Notes under the pieces: model-generated
The model's input: the letters and a program-made list of their open reading frames with translations, nothing else
Told to the model about the DNA's origin: nothing
Databases searched by the model: none
DNA from: Centropus unirufus
Taxonomy: Eukaryota; Chordata; Aves; Cuculiformes; Centropidae
Assembly (NCBI GenBank): GCA_013397695.1
Contig: VYZI01000171.1
Span: 413,851 to 477,850 of the forward strand
DNA length: 64,000 nucleotides
Direction: 5' to 3'
Position numbers and translations under genes: made by a program
In this document: positions 12,501-26,892 of the stretch, in pieces
Numbering within the stretch: position 1 is the stretch's first letter
Layout: every line of letters starts with the position of its first letter

Positions 12501-15500
12501 AGGGTACACTTTTCCAAATAAAATTCAAGGAGTTTTCTATGTTTATAACTGAGGGAAAATACATGGCTTTTGTAAATCCATACTTGGAAACCTGTAAAAA
12601 GATTCTTCTGGAAAATAAAGATATCTCATCTCTACAAAATTTCATAGCTTTGTGGAAATTAAAGTAAAAGGCTGATTGCTCACTGTTCTCACTGGTTGCA
12701 AATATTTTAAAGGACAGCAGTCCAGGAGACAGTTTAAGAGACAGTTTTTAAGAGTATATGGAATGCATGAAAGATGAAAAAACGCCAAATCTAGAAAATA
12801 AATATGTATAAATCTAGGAGGCTACAGTTAAAATTAAGTTTTAAAAAAACAATCTGTAACAACATTGAACTGCTTTCTCATCTAAAATGAGGGAAAAAAT
12901 ATATTTCAAATTAAAAATATAGTATAATGCAAAATTACCCCTGCTACTTGGAATCGTATTAAAATATTGATTACTATAGAGTTACATTGCTAGTACAGCT
13001 TTCTTTGTGCCTGGTACCCAAAATGTTTTGGTTCCAACCGGCATATTTGAGATAGGCAATGCTTGCAGTGGAGTTTGTAGATGTATTGCTATGTTAAATA
13101 TGTAGAAGCTGGTCCATCGCATCCCATTTAGTTCAAATACATTGGGCATTGCTGCATCTCCATGATAGCTGTTAACAGAGCAGCATGACTAGGTATAATT
13201 TGGATTCTGAAGTTTTCTCCTAGAGAACACAAATGTACTTGACTAACACCTGTTGATGTAACCTGCTCTTCACTTATTATGCAAATACTGTGTTGCTGGA
13301 CTCAAGTATTTTTTAAATCAGTAGCTTGCCTTTTTTGTGACTCTAAAGTCAATATCAGTGGCTTGCTAAGATCTTGAGGGTTCTAGCTAGCTTACATATA
13401 AACTTCATGAACAGTGCATGAGTATGAACAAAACTGTAATGACCATTCCTATGGATGATACACCTTTTTTATTGCTTTCAAATGCATTTCCTCCCTTTTC
13501 CTCCCTTGCATTTGCACCCTGAAACCATCTCTTCCCCCTTCTATTAAAATAATAGCAATTATCCGTCTTGCCATTCACCTTCTCTTCTTACCATACTGCA
13601 AGAAAATGAAATTTACCTAATTTCTAATTGCACAAAATGTGCAGAGTCAGCTAATGCTTCAAATTGTAGTTAATGACTTGATGAAATTCTCCCACTGCAT
13701 CTGAGGCCACACCAGGAAAGAGCTCCATGCTTTTTAGGCTACCTTGTCTTCCGTCTGTCTCCCTAGTCCTAAATTTAAGTGAAAGAAAACTTTTCCCCTC
13801 ACTCCTTGTCCCATTATTTTTAGGCTTTCTCTAGTGATTTCTTATGGAAACTATTTCAGCTTGTTCCCATTGGCCAGCAGAGACCTCCAGGGATGCTTCC
13901 CCTCAGGGCAGCTTCAGGGATCAGAAGGACTCTCTCACTGCTTAGTGCTGTGACTAAAACTCCCTCAACTTTCACTGACTTCAGACTAGTAACAATAGCA
14001 GTCCTGGGGTTAACTTGCCCTCACCTTCTTGTATTTTTAGGGGCTGACTCATTAGGCTGTAAATAGATGTTATGTTATGTTATAAAACAAATAGTTATAG
14101 TGAGTTGCATTACCTCTAGTATTTTCAGCAATAGACAGGCAAAGGAGTCAGTTATTATTCACTTATTTTAGGGATGGTTTTTGTTCTTCCCAAGCATGTG
14201 CTTGCCAGGTTGCATAATTACCAAAGTGATTTAAGTTCATAAGAATGAGAGATGGGATAGAGGGAGTCTATACTATATCTGTGACTTCAGTAGGTCTCAC
14301 AATGAGCAGTGTCGCTTTGGTTTGGCAAAAGGACTGCAAAGCACACACAGTTTGCAGGATGTGATATGGTCTCTCTTTGTTCAAAACCAATATTAAAAAG
14401 ATGAAAAGGTGTTTCACAGGGCCTTTCCTCCTTCTGCCCCACAGAAGGAGTTGCTTCTGATTCCTCACTGGGGTAAATAAATTGTCCCAAATGTAACATG
14501 CTACACTTTGTTTCACAGAAGTTCAAGAAAAAAAGCACAGAAGAGGGAATAAGCAATGTAGTCAGCCAAATGTCATAGGTAGACATAGCGCCATAAAAAG
14601 TCCATCATGAAGGCTATGGATTCACAGCCAAACCTGGTGCTTCCTGAAAACATCCAGCAGGTCTCCTTTATCCGGGTAAAGGAAAGCTTTGTAGACAGAG
14701 GAGTGGCCAGAACACAGCTCATTTTTTATGGTGTGCTCTATTCCCTCAAATCAAAGTGCAGACACATCCTAAGAGACACTTTCGCCTGCTGCCTTTCCTG
14801 AGCCAAGCACAGCTCGGATGGCCCAGAGCCACAGTATGTTTGGGTTTTTTTGAAGTGTGAGGTTCCCAGTCCCATATATTGATCATCTTGGAAACACATA
14901 TGAAAAAGCCATCGACATTGAAAGGAGTCATACATGCTCATTGGATGGCAGAATTTTCCCCCAATGTCATGTTTTCAGGCTTTGGGCAGAGTGTGTTGCA
15001 CTGCATTAACACACAAAGACAGTCAGACAGTGCTCTGGCAGGCTTACCGGAACATTTCCTTGCTTTTGTGGGTTTACGTCCAACCATAATGTTATTTGAA
15101 CACATTTAACTAACTACTGTAGCTGTTTGAGGTCTCTGACATTGTTATATTTATACCGCTAGAGTCTTGTACAATTGCTTGCTGGTCATTACAGTAGCTT
15201 TGAAGATCAGTGCAGTTCATTCTGGACTCAAACTTAATCTCACGGAAAATCCAATCAATAAATGGATTAGGTGTTAAATTACAAGCTTTGTTAACATTCA
15301 CCATTTCTTCCTTTACTCTTTTTTTCCCTGTCTTTTTCTCGCTTCTCTTTCCTCCATTTCCATTATTATTACTCTGCTGTCAAGTTCACTGGAATGGCAG
15401 GTGACCTATGAGTTATATGTTTTCACTTTTTTTTCTTCTCTAAAAAAGAAATGGTCATTGGTTAGGCAAAGCCAGAGATTAAAAACATGTGAAAACATGC

Positions 15501-18016
15501 CTGACCCCATAATTACTTAGAAATGTTCTTTTCACAGTTTTTGAGTGATGGCTATCCAAAATTTGTTTCTGACACTAACATCTGTAGGAAATATTGCTGG
15601 CATTAAAGTTTACTGTAGCAGTAAGCCACTCTGAGTTGATTGCCACTGTACTTCATAAATTCTTTTTTTTGTTACCACAGGCTATTCCTAGCAGTTAACT
15701 TTGCAAACAAGTGTTTTTTTTATGAGAGTGTTTGGAATATTTTAATGATAATTAATTTTGACAAACAAATAACCAGCTACATTGAATCCAGCAATCAGTG
15801 GGAGCTGCACTCCTGTGAGGACCAAATGTGGTATGTTGAACAGAAATTCTGGAAGTCATATTAAAGAGTCTGAACTAACATCAGGTTATTGCTGCCTGTG
15901 TGTGCCAGACAGCCTACAGAAATATCCCTGTGATCATGGTGAGGTAGCAGATTATCTCTGATTCCTGTGATTGCTAATAGCTCTTGCATACTGTGTTCAT
16001 CAACAGGAAGTCTGCCACAGCATTTAATATGGCCAGGATTTCATCCTTGTAATTTTGTTAGCCTTTCTTATAACTTGAAAGTAGATTGCCTGCCTCATAT
16101 ATACATTTTGTCTGCTATTTCAGTCCTCAAGATCTTTGGGCCATGTTTTACAGCATGCACATTTTTTGTAAAGCATTGAAGTAAATTTGGCCCAACGTAG
16201 CAACAGCTGAAGTATTAAAATAGCCACACATAAACATATGTTGGGTAGCAGTTATTACAGCTTCAGAGAATTCCCACAACTGTTTTAAAAAACAGTGGTT
16301 CCATTCTGCTTTTGGTTTGTACTTCTTCAGTTTTGCTCAATATATTTTTACAAATTTTGCTTCAAGTCAGTGCAAAATTCAACCATTATTGCTAAATGCA
16401 ATTAGACACACTATCTGAACCCATGTTTATAACTCTAGACAGGAGTTAATCCCTCCATATTCCTTGCAGATTTCAATGGTCCTGGGTTTTAATCTGGTAA
16501 CTCTGAAATCTCCCTCTCCTTCACTGTATACAATGCAGCCCCCCAGTTCCTCTTGTTTTAGTGAGCATACCATTTTAAATTGCTCACTGGCATCTCAGAA
16601 GTGAAGTGGTTGCAACTCAGCTTCTTGTGTTTTATTCTGAATGCTCCCTTCTGTACTTGGGTAAAAACAGCTTTACTATGTGCTGCGTGGTCTTACAGCT
16701 TAGGAGACGTTTCTGAGTCACAGTAATGGTCTCCTGCTGTAGTTCTTCAGTTCAGAGGGTGGGAGTGTGCCTGTCTCTCTATAGGAGATGTTTGCTTGAT
16801 TTGCTCTGACAGCTGCAACCTCCCTTACACTGTGTTCTTCACACATATTTTGCTCCTTCCAGCAGATTCAGGCCCTTCAGTTAAAAACAGCCTGTTTTAT
16901 TTATGAGAATGAGAAGTTCTTCTCTATTCTCATTTAGAGGCTATTTCTGTAGAATTTAAGTTCAAATTTTTGGCCATGCTGCTGGGCACTTCAATGCTCA
17001 ACATTTCTGCCATTTTTTCTCTCTCTCCCCTTTTTTATCACCTAGACATCCAAGTCATCACTTCATACAGTTCTCCTATTGTCTTTTCTCTACTTTGAAT
17101 TCCTTGAACTGTGTCCTCAAACCGGTTTGCAAAAGCTCTAAATTCATCTCAGTTGAATTTGTCCTGAAAAGTCTCATCCTGTAGTGTGCCCTGAAGACTA
17201 GGAAAAACATAACAGTTAAATCAAGCTTTGCCTTTTTTTTTTTTCACTTGTCACAGAATATTATGTGTCACTGTGTTCCATTTCTTGTCTAGCCTTTCCT
17301 TTATTTCTTTTACTATGTCTAGATTCTAAACTTCATGCCTACTGAAGGTATAATCTGCATATTTATTTTGAGAGGTGCTCCACTAATTTATATGTACGAT
17401 GCAAATATCAAATACTAATGATTGTTCCAAGGATGGATTTAGTAATACACAAAGAGGTGTTAAATGATCTCTACCCTTGCTAGCTTAGGAGATGGCTACA
17501 TAGGAGTTTCCCAGGAAACTACAGGAACAAGGTCTGCACAGGAGAAATGAAACACACTTACAAATAAGAGCTCTCATTGAAATGAAAGGGCAAAGTCCCT
17601 GATGCAAGGTTATTTACTGCTCTGAATGTCTGTTAGATCACGACCTCAGGTTACAACATGATAAATCAAATCTTCCTTACCAGAGCCCTTTCCAAACACC
17701 TGACAAAGCACAAACCCCATTTACTGTCAGTCATTAAACAGAGCTGTCATAACTGGTGGGAGGGATTAAAAGAAAATCAATCTAGCACCAGTCACCGGAT
17801 TCTAACAATAATCTCCTACATGTCACTGATTACATTCTCAGAGACGTAAGAGATTACTGATTACTTTTAAATTACTAAGGCATGGTTCTGCGAGCACAGA
17901 GCCATATTTATTCACAAAGATATGATTCAGTAAGTCCCCACATTTAAAACTGAGAAGAAAAATAATCCAGTATCTAATTCAGTCCTTCAAAGAGAAAAAT
18001 TGGAAATTCTGACCTT

Positions 18017-18051
18017 NNNNNNNNNNNNNNNNNNNNNNNNNNNNNNNNNNN
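18017..18051. other. Assembly gap (35 N)
   Basis: A run of 35 N interrupts otherwise unique AT-rich DNA. The flanks are not obviously repetitive. The non-round length suggests a size estimated by the assembler. Confidence 0.99.
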
Positions 18052-19570
18052 TGCTTGCTAGACATTAACTGAAAGAAATAGAAAAAGTTAGTAGCATATT
18101 GATAAAGTGCAGCCTGAATGCCATGATAGAAATGTTGTACGTTGTTTGGTTCCCTGATCTTGGTTGCTTACATTAAAATTTTAATCTGAAAATTGAATAA
18201 ATAATTATTTTATAAAGTGAGTATGAAAACATAACAATAAAAATATAGTTTACCTTATTATTCAGGACAGTGTGTAATACCATTTGACCAGCACTCATAC
18301 AGTCCATCTGGATTCACCTCAGACAACATGATTAATGTTATCCTAGTCTCAATGCATAGTTCAAAATATCTAATTTATTGAGGCTATTAACTGGCATCAG
18401 TTTCTGTGAATTCCACACTCACAGACTAGAATTTGTTCTCAGACTATGCTGCATTAAAAGAAAAGTGGAATTTCCAGGTTCAAGAAGAGAATTTTGCTTT
18501 GTTTCATTGTGCTCTGCACAGAAAAGCCACTGTATATTGTTTGCGGTCCCCTATATGAAATCAGTATTTTTTTAGTTTAGACCTTAGTATTTTCTGATGC
18601 TGGTGCCTGTAGCAAAGTCAGACATTTCTCAAATAATACATTTCATAGCTGTGCACATTCTTGTATCTGGGCAATTCTCAGTTGGATATTGCAGAGAAAA
18701 GCTGAAAAGAACTAGACAAAGGACATCTCTACAGAATGTGGCTTTTATTTGCAATTCCAGAAAACATTCCTTGCACAAAATCACCCTTTTCATTCCTCCA
18801 CTTGCTTGTAGCACAAATCCCAACATAATAATAAGTTAGCATACAGCAAAGCCTGTTAGTAGTTTCAGATTGAAAACTCTATCTTTCCTGCCATTCTAGG
18901 ACAGATTTTAGGATACCACAGCCAAAACAGATTTATAGTTCTGTTGCATTTCTTCAGGTTCAGAGATTTATCTGCACCTTTACTCCTCTATCTGTCCTGA
19001 CTACTTGCAAAGGTTTTCAAATCTGTTGAATAAAGTTTGGTTCTTTCACACTCATACATACTTTCGCACGCAGATCTGTGTACCTAGTGGATTGCTAGCA
19101 CCGAGGGGAAGGAATTTTAAATCCAATACTCCCCCCGAATTTTTTTTTACTGCAGTGTGAAATTTATTTTACTCATGAAACTCTGGATAAATGGGACCTT
19201 TGAGATAAATTTTACATTAGTTTATCTCTCCAGTTGAGTACTGCATGATTCTGTATTTAATGTCATAGGGTTAGCTGTTACTTCAGTATCTGTCAAGATA
19301 TTTCCATCACCTTAGTGTCAAAATTCAAAATTAGTGATTAATAAAGTAATGTAAGTGAAAGGGAAGCTACAAGTTACTGAAACTGATGGGCATGATATAT
19401 GAATATCATTAGCTTTTCCTTAAAGAACATTTATAAGATTACATGAATGCAAAACGGCAATGCAGTATTTCAGTCTTTCTCTAGTCACTGGAACGCTCTG
19501 AAGCAGATGGACTGTGTGACTGATGATTCAATAATTGCACTCATTAAAAATGTTCACGCTTTTAATTCCA

Positions 19571-19589
19571 CCCCCCACACCCCCCCCCC
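19571..19589. repeat. Poly(C) run (C6-ACA-C10)
   Basis: A C6 run and a C10 run are separated by ACA. A second C-rich cluster (C4-AT-C4-A-C5) lies about 80 bases downstream at 19672-19687. On the minus strand these are G runs. Neither cluster alone offers four separated tracts with good loops, so quadruplex potential is weaker than at 8633. Confidence 0.8.
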
Positions 19590-20257
19590 ATTCTGTGAAG
19601 AGCTGAGGAATGAAATGGTTTTGTCATTGTCAGCACATAGATAATTGAGTTTGCTTTGATTTCCTGGAGTGCCCCATCCCCACCCCCATGCTGTTGGATT
19701 GACATCTCCAGAAGCACAGCAGAACATTTGAATGAGGCCCAACTGTCTTAAAGGAGAAAAACACTATGAAAAGATTTCTGTCTCCCTCCAAGCATTCACT
19801 TGCACGCACTCAGCCAGCAGTCTACCTTAGGAGAAGACAGTATGCATTTTATTTTCTGCCAGATTACCTCCCACCATGCTACCACTACCTACCTGTGGGG
19901 CTCAAGAAAAAATAAAAGACAATTCTTCCTTGAATATATCCACAAAATCCTTGTTTATTGTTGCCAGTCATATCAACTTAAAGGTGATAGAGAGGAAGAC
20001 TGTGCAAATTCCTGATGCCTGGTATTGCAAGAACATGAAATCAAAATAATCTCACAAAGACCCAAGAAAAGATGGTAGTAGAGAGAGCAGTGACAAAAAG
20101 AGCCATTCTACTTTCTCTGAAGACAAAGAAATAAGTATCTCCCAGCGCTGCTGAAGGGCTGCCTCTTTTTGCTTCTGCCATCAGGATTTAGATTTAGAGC
20201 TTGTGTTTAAATTTGAACTGCATAATAGCAAAAGCAGCATTCTCCAAATTAGAATTA

Positions 20258-20279
20258 CATTCATTCATTCATTCATTCT
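20258..20279. repeat. (ATTC)n microsatellite
   Basis: About five tandem ATTC units sit in unique sequence. There is no CR1-like sequence beside it, so it is a plain tetranucleotide repeat and not a CR1 tail. Confidence 0.9.
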
Positions 20280-22926
20280 ACCTACCCTATGGTTTGGGCA
20301 CCCATTTTCCAGATGCTACCCTGGGAATAAATATACTAGTTGTGTAATCTATCACTTTCTGATAGTCTCCAGCTGCTCCAGGAAATTCTCAGACTAACTA
20401 TATCTTGTCTTTTTCAAAGATCCAGCTGAGGTCAGAGCATCATGGTGTTTAGCCTTGTTCAAACATGGCTTGCAATGCCCTTCGCAGCTCTGGTTAAGGT
20501 CTCAGAGGTGGACTTTCATCACTCCCATTCTCAGATTTCACTATTCTGTACCTGTGAGCAAAAGAAAATTTTTTTCCTGCCAAGGTGTTTTCTTTCTTTA
20601 ACTTTCTGAGTACACCTCCTGGGCTTGGGTGCTTCATAATACAATTTTGACCTGCTATTAGACCATGTAGGAGTCATAGGAAGACTACACAAGTGCTTGT
20701 ACACTTCTACAGCTCTCCTTCTGTGCACTCTTTCAGATTTCTGTCAGAAGATTTGTAAAATATATGGACTTTTAAACGAAATACAGAGATTTAAACCTTA
20801 GTAGATCCTCATATCATCCACTGCCTCAAATTCACTACACCTTGTTGCTGTTTGTGTCTGTCAGGTATAAAGTTTTTTACAAAAACCTGTGATGTGGGGA
20901 TTTTCTTCTTCAAATATTGTTTCAACAGCTGAAAGTTACGTCCTTGTCAGAGAAGCAAGCCCTCTTCCTTGTTTACCAACTGCCTTTTTTCTCTGTGAAC
21001 CTTCTGGACTGTTCATATTGTCTGGATGCTTTGGAGAATGCTGCATCTTCAGACCAATTTATTCTTCTGCATCTAAAACACAGCTATTCTTTTTCCTCCT
21101 CATGTAGATGAAAATATTCCATGCTCTAAAGCTCCTTAGCCAATAATCTGTTCATAGTCATAGCTGTGAATGCTACTTCACCTTCTCCTCCTAACTTGCA
21201 ATACAGAATGAAGGATATACACATGACACAATGGTATGCATAGTTCATAAAAACAAACTGTAACGTATAAAGTGCACATACATGTGCTAAATCATCACAA
21301 CATAGCAACTGGAAATGATCTTGCCATTTAACCTTCAAAACCAGCCAGCAGAATTAGAAGATTCTTGCATAGGGAAGTGATAGGAATTGCACAAAAAAAA
21401 CAGTAGCCCTGTACTTTAACTAGGACAATTTAATTAATATTCTGAGGAGTTTTTGTGGTCTCATGCTCAATAATATGACCAAAATTGTTTGGGGAAATGA
21501 ATCTCTCAATAGCCTCTTCTTTCACAGAACAGGTTGTCCAGTGATTGTAGAATTTTCTAAGTGAATGTTACTGTACAGAGTGGAGCAGCATGAAACCTTC
21601 AGCAAGCAGCCTGAAGATTCAGGAAGACAGAAAAACTCCTGAAATATAACAATTCACATAACTAGCAACATTTTGATAGCAGCAGTACATGATCACCAGT
21701 TAAGTATGCACATCTGCTTTAGAGGAAAAATCTGGTTGGAAATAAAAAGCAGTGGCAGTCACATATCATAGAGAGCAACCCAAAGCTTCCTAGGCAAAAA
21801 ACCACAATATTCAGCTAGATATTTCAATGTGGAGGCAGGCATTATGTCTGATTTTTTTTCCTCCATTAGGATGGATAGACTCAAGCTCATGAGCTCTACC
21901 ACCCTCAAAACACCAGAAAATTTTGGATACGAACGCAGAACCAGAGCAGTTCAGAGATACCTCTTACTCAAACACGGATATAGATACATTTCAAGCAAAA
22001 TGTTCTTCTGTCAGAGTAGGATGTTATCACTTAGGAATCAAAACAAACATATAGCAGGTCTGTATTTCGTTTTGAAGGTATGTCTGAGCACACAATGTAA
22101 CCCAAATACAGCGCATGTGTGCATCGACCGGCTCCCTTCTGCAGCATAGGTTCACAAACATGATTCCTCGTTATTTATGTGCCTGCCATGTGTCCTGCAA
22201 GACCTTCATGTAGCCAAAGATAAGTTAAATGCCCCAATAGTAAGTTCGCACCATAGGTAGCCAGCCCAGTAGTTGACATTGAACCACCAATATGGTTGTT
22301 ACTAATCCACTAGCTTCCCATTTCTGAGAATCTTGAGTACACACCTGGTCAGTGACATGGCCGTATTCTATCCAGCTCTTGGCCCAGCCTGCAGACAACC
22401 TCTTTACTTCTCAAATCCTTCAAAGGCTGGCACTTCAAGCTTTTCCTAGTTCCCTTCTCTTCAGAGCCAACAGAAAGACACTGCCCTGCTCACTGCAAGC
22501 TGAGAAAAATTCACTAGGAATATAATAACTGTTGGGTTATGAAGGGAAAGAGCAGGTGGGTAAGATAGAAATCTGTGTCTTTTCACTGTAAGGAAAAATG
22601 CTAAGGTGGTGCACAAAACAAAACAAAAAAAAACCAAACATCAATGCAGTTGTCAAGTATCAAGTACCTAAATGTACTGTTCTTTTATGAATTTATGCAC
22701 TGGAACCACTTTCTTCTCAAACTACAGGTGACTCATTTTTAATAATTGATATCTATTAATCATTAAAATTATTTTTGTGCATCATTGCTCTACTTGAAAC
22801 AGGTGATTGCATTTCAAAGTCAGGATCAAAATGAGGAATATTTTCAAAACAAGGAAAAATAAATTAAAATATTAAAGCAGTTCTTCTAACAGATCTCTAG
22901 ATGCACTATGTGTCTGATCAAGAGTT

Positions 22927-23211
22927 TAAGACAACTGTCCAAGGCCAGCTCTCTGTGAGACTTCTGGGGGGATTGTTCTGTAAAATGAAAGCCTACACAG
23001 GGACAACTCTACACAGAATATGTACTGCCCTAACTTTAAACCTAACAATAAGCCTAAGCCTTACCCTAAGCCAAATGGTAAGCTTAACTCAAATGGCCCC
23101 CTACAGACGGTTGTTTCCATGGAGAGATGGCCATGGGGACTTTTCTCCTGGAGAGCAGTTTCTGTGGAGGCTTGTCCCTTGGAAAGCTGGCCATAGAGAG
23201 TTGTCCCTACC
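22927..23211. repeat. Degenerate GACAACTGTCC / CCTAA composite minisatellite
   Basis: Diverged copies of a short, partly palindromic unit (GGACAACTnTCC and its complement) recur here. GACAACTGTCC is at about 22930-22940, GGGACAACTCT at 23000-23010, GACGGTTGTTTCC near 23106, GGGGACTTTTCTCC near 23135, GGCTTGTCCC near 23169 and GAGTTGTCCC near 23198. The left copies run in one orientation and the right copies mostly in the other. Between them lies a CCTAA-rich stretch at about 23027-23070 (CCCTAA, CCTAA, CCTAAG and CCCTAAG words) resembling decayed telomere-type repeats. An open frame of 108 codons crosses the region, but it is simply repeat sequence. The family name is unknown to me. Confidence 0.55.
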
Positions 23212-26200
23212 CGCGGATCAATGTTGATTGCATGTGGCAGTACCTACATGAATACGGTGTGAGCAGTGTGGATAGCTTTCTTGGGGGTCTCAGGTGTTGA
23301 TTTCAACACTACAGTTGTAACATGGCAATCAAAACATATTAATCCTCCTGGAAACTACAGTTAAATGCTCTGGAGCAACTGAGGAGAGTATGCTTTCAAA
23401 GGGCTGTGTTTTACCCTCAAAGCCCTATGATATAACTTCCATCTGCTAAGCCTCCAGGGGCCACCAGAGAAGAAAGTGTTGCTTTGCTTGCATATCCTTC
23501 CATGAGATTTAGCTCATCAACAGGAAGACTGTTTAGGGCAGCCTTTAGAATGAAGGGTTCTGCTGCATTTTAAAGTCCCAAACCTAAGAAGTGTTATTAT
23601 AAATCTTTGTTCATAGGATTCCATCTCCCCATTGAATAATAAAAATCTTTTGATATCACTTCCTTTCAATACTGATGCATAGTCTTTCCATGCAGTTTTC
23701 CCCTCATTTCTACAGGAATATTAAGCAACTGTAGCATGACCCTGTTTTAGGGTAGTCTCCCTCTTAAAAAAAAAAAGAATCCCTAAAAGCAACACAGTTT
23801 CTCTAACTTTTGCAGCCAGTGAAAACAGATTATTTTCTTCAGGGCTTGTTACAATTTTAGATAGCTAAAGCAAAAAAAAATGTCTTGCCTGGGTGGAAAA
23901 TTTCTGTTTTAACTGATAGCAAATACAGAGAGCCTAATTTGCATATAGATGTTGAAGCTTGCAACAATATACTCTCCCAAGAGAGCTCTTGTTGTTTAAC
24001 TGTGTACACAGTCTGGCACTATGCTGCCCAGCACCTAATAAAAGCTAAATTAAAAGTTTTTAAAGCTCTGAGGCTGTGAATATCCTTAAACTATCAATTT
24101 CAATTTGCAAAGAAAGGGTAAAACTCTACCGTGATAAGCCTCTTTCAAAAGGAAAAGCAGAGGATATGCAGGAAGGCTAAGAGGGAAAAATAACTTTATT
24201 TGAGAATAAACATTGGTCAGATGTTCTAATGCTTTAATTCATCAACATAAACAAGCTTTATTACAATTTTAGGGTTGAGCAATACCAAGGAGATAAAAAG
24301 CAGCACTGTGTAATGGAGAGAGGGACTAACTGAAGATTATTAATAGGGCTGAAAGAGAAAAACAATCAGGATGGATGAATAGTGATGGGAAGATGAAATG
24401 GAAGGGGTAGAGAGCAGAGAAGGAACATAGGTGGAAGACTGAAGTGCAATTTAATTTTTTTTCTTTCTGCCAACCTTGTTTTTATTATAATTTTCAGTTT
24501 TTCACGTGTGCCTTACTTTGGTTCAGAACTTGGGTACAATTTTGACTCATCTCTGGATTACTCACTGTGTTCTGGTTCACATCATCAAGCAGTTATAATG
24601 TGCATAAATTGTTTTCTTTCAGGTGAGACTAAATCAGAAGTGATTGTCTAGGAACACATCCAATATGTTTGAGCTGCTGACGGACATCAGATCTATGGGA
24701 TCAGGCAACAGGAAGCCTAAAGTAATCTCTCCTGGCACACCTGTTGGATGGGGATTTAATCATCTGCAGCTACTGCTTGGGAGTTTAGGTCCACTTCAGC
24801 ACTGCTGTGCTACACACAAAAGCAGCCATCATATGTTTCCATTGAAACAAGCCAAGCTCTGAACATGATAGATACCAAAAGCATTGATGGCTGTTGCAGG
24901 AAAATCCAATGCCATTGTCTCCCTGGCATTTGACAAGTATTAGACACAAAGTAATGAATAATTTATTTACTTCTCTAAAGGAGTTTTATTTTGACTTTTT
25001 TAATGATATAAAAACCACATCTGTTTTCCCCTTCAGTCTCTTATAAACTACATATTGTGCTATTTTGGGATCATATTAGCCAAAGAAATCTGGATGCTAT
25101 TCTATTTGCAGAATGTGCTGACCTTGAGGAAATTTATTTTAACCCTGGTGAATTCGTTCGTTTGGGGATAATTCATGGGCATCAGAAGGTTCACAGATAA
25201 AAATGCTACTTTGACCTTCAAAGTGCTCATCACTAACATGTCATTATGCAAGTTGGGAATTTTTCAATCCCTTCAAAACGCATCACCTAAGAACATCCTC
25301 TTTGCTTATCACTCTATATTAGTCCAATCCAAATGTCTTTATTATCTTCTCATTTTCCATAGCATCATATGCAAATATCTCATGCTCACCTTCAATGCCC
25401 TTCACAACTATAACCTTTCTGTTTAATCAATTTTTTTTGCCTTTCCTTTAGGTCTATAGTGGTAAACCCTTGAGTGACTGAGCATTCTGTGGTACCACAA
25501 CTTTCTCTATGTGTCTGTAAATAACAGTCTCCTTTTTTCTGGTGTTAGTTCGTGTGGCAAATCATACCATAACACATTCTGCTCTTAATCCCTGCAGAAC
25601 TGCATCGCAGTTGCACGGTCTGCGAGGAATCAACCACTAATCTTACTAGGTGACCTGCAGTCTGACAGATTATATTTGTATATTTGAGGAAGATAAGCTC
25701 ACTCAGGCTGTATCTATAGTGCACAGAAATATTCAGATTTACCTTTGCCACACTTCCCCCTTTGTGCATGCTGTTCACAGTAGTAACTTGTGGTCTCTTC
25801 ATTTCACATTCGATTGCATATTCTTTGGGACCGATTGCTATTTTTTATAGCAGTGTTCATCAAATAGTACCGACATAATCTCTGAACAGTGCTACGTATC
25901 TAACATTAAAACATGTATTGACACAGTAGGAATTCCAATCCTTGCTTTGTTCAAATAGGTTAATCATACTATATTGTTGACATGTGGCTTCTGAAAACAG
26001 CATGTAAACATTTGTCTCCAAGTTTAATGCTCAGAAAAATCACATAACATTATATTTGTTTACATATGTACTCTTTCATCCAGAAAATGATGTGTTGTAA
26101 AGAAACCTGGCCCATGGCAAATGTTATTGGCACAGAAAGTGGGCAGTTAATGACACCAGCATGCTAGAAGTTGGATCATTTAAAAAAGAATGGGCCTGTC

Positions 26201-26892
26201 TGAGAAGAAAAAAAATTGGATATTTACAGCAATGTAGAGTCGAATTAAATTCATAATTAGCTGGTTCTTATCCTGTATCATTAACATTGCACCTTTGTAT
26301 GGTCATTCATCCAAAAGCTTCCAGTAGCACAGTGGAAATTTCTTTTTTTGTCTGCATGTCTAAGCCAATTCTGATTATCCTATAACCCAGGACTGAAGTG
26401 AGGACAAGGAAGGAGAAAAAATTATTATCTGTGATATTTTATAACTACATGTGAAGACGGCATGGGAGTTATTGAACGACTTCACTCCATGCAATTTTTA
26501 GGTGAGTTGTTTAATTTTGATCTGAATAGAAGATTTTTTTCAAGTCTGTCATCTTCCCTCTTAGTCTTCTTATCATTTCTAGCACCCTAACATCTGCTAT
26601 AGAGCCATTGTTCTCTAAACCTTTTATCTTGTAAAATCTCTCCACTTTGGGCTAGTAATTTATGAAGAGTTTTGCAGTTTCTTTGGATAAAATATTTTCT
26701 GTGCACTGGAAGATGACTGAAGAAAATAATAAAAAACATGATACTGTGTCAAATGGGAACATTATAGTTATCCAGAATTACACGTGAAATTAGATTATCT
26801 CTTAAACTTAGTATGAAGACAGTTCCAGTATACCGCTCCTTTGGAAGTCTAGAAAGGAAACTACACGTCAATCAAAGCATGAGGAAAAAAAT

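Larger units (their letters stand above)
9591..26892. other. Unique noncoding DNA, no gene seen
   Basis: More than 17 kb contains no recognisable exon, RNA gene or large transposon. Open frames reach 135 codons (10378-10785) and 113 codons (11731-12072). The latter opens with TTG rather than ATG and has two hydrophobic stretches (about residues 12-32 and 52-77) but no recognisable family. The frame at 15640-15864 follows a TTTTTTTTGTTACCACAG acceptor-like string at 15663-15680, but its product is not recognisable. Simple repeats, C-runs, a 35-base gap and a degenerate minisatellite within the interval are listed separately. The rest looks like neutral intronic or intergenic bird DNA. Confidence 0.55.

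Noticed and set aside
19571..19687. Minus-strand G-quadruplex from the C runs
   Set aside because: C10 and C6 plus the distant C4-C4-C5 cluster do not give four well-spaced tracts within one short segment.
23027..23070. Interstitial telomere repeat
   Set aside because: CCTAA words are present but not as a regular CCCTAA array. It is described only as part of a degenerate composite repeat.
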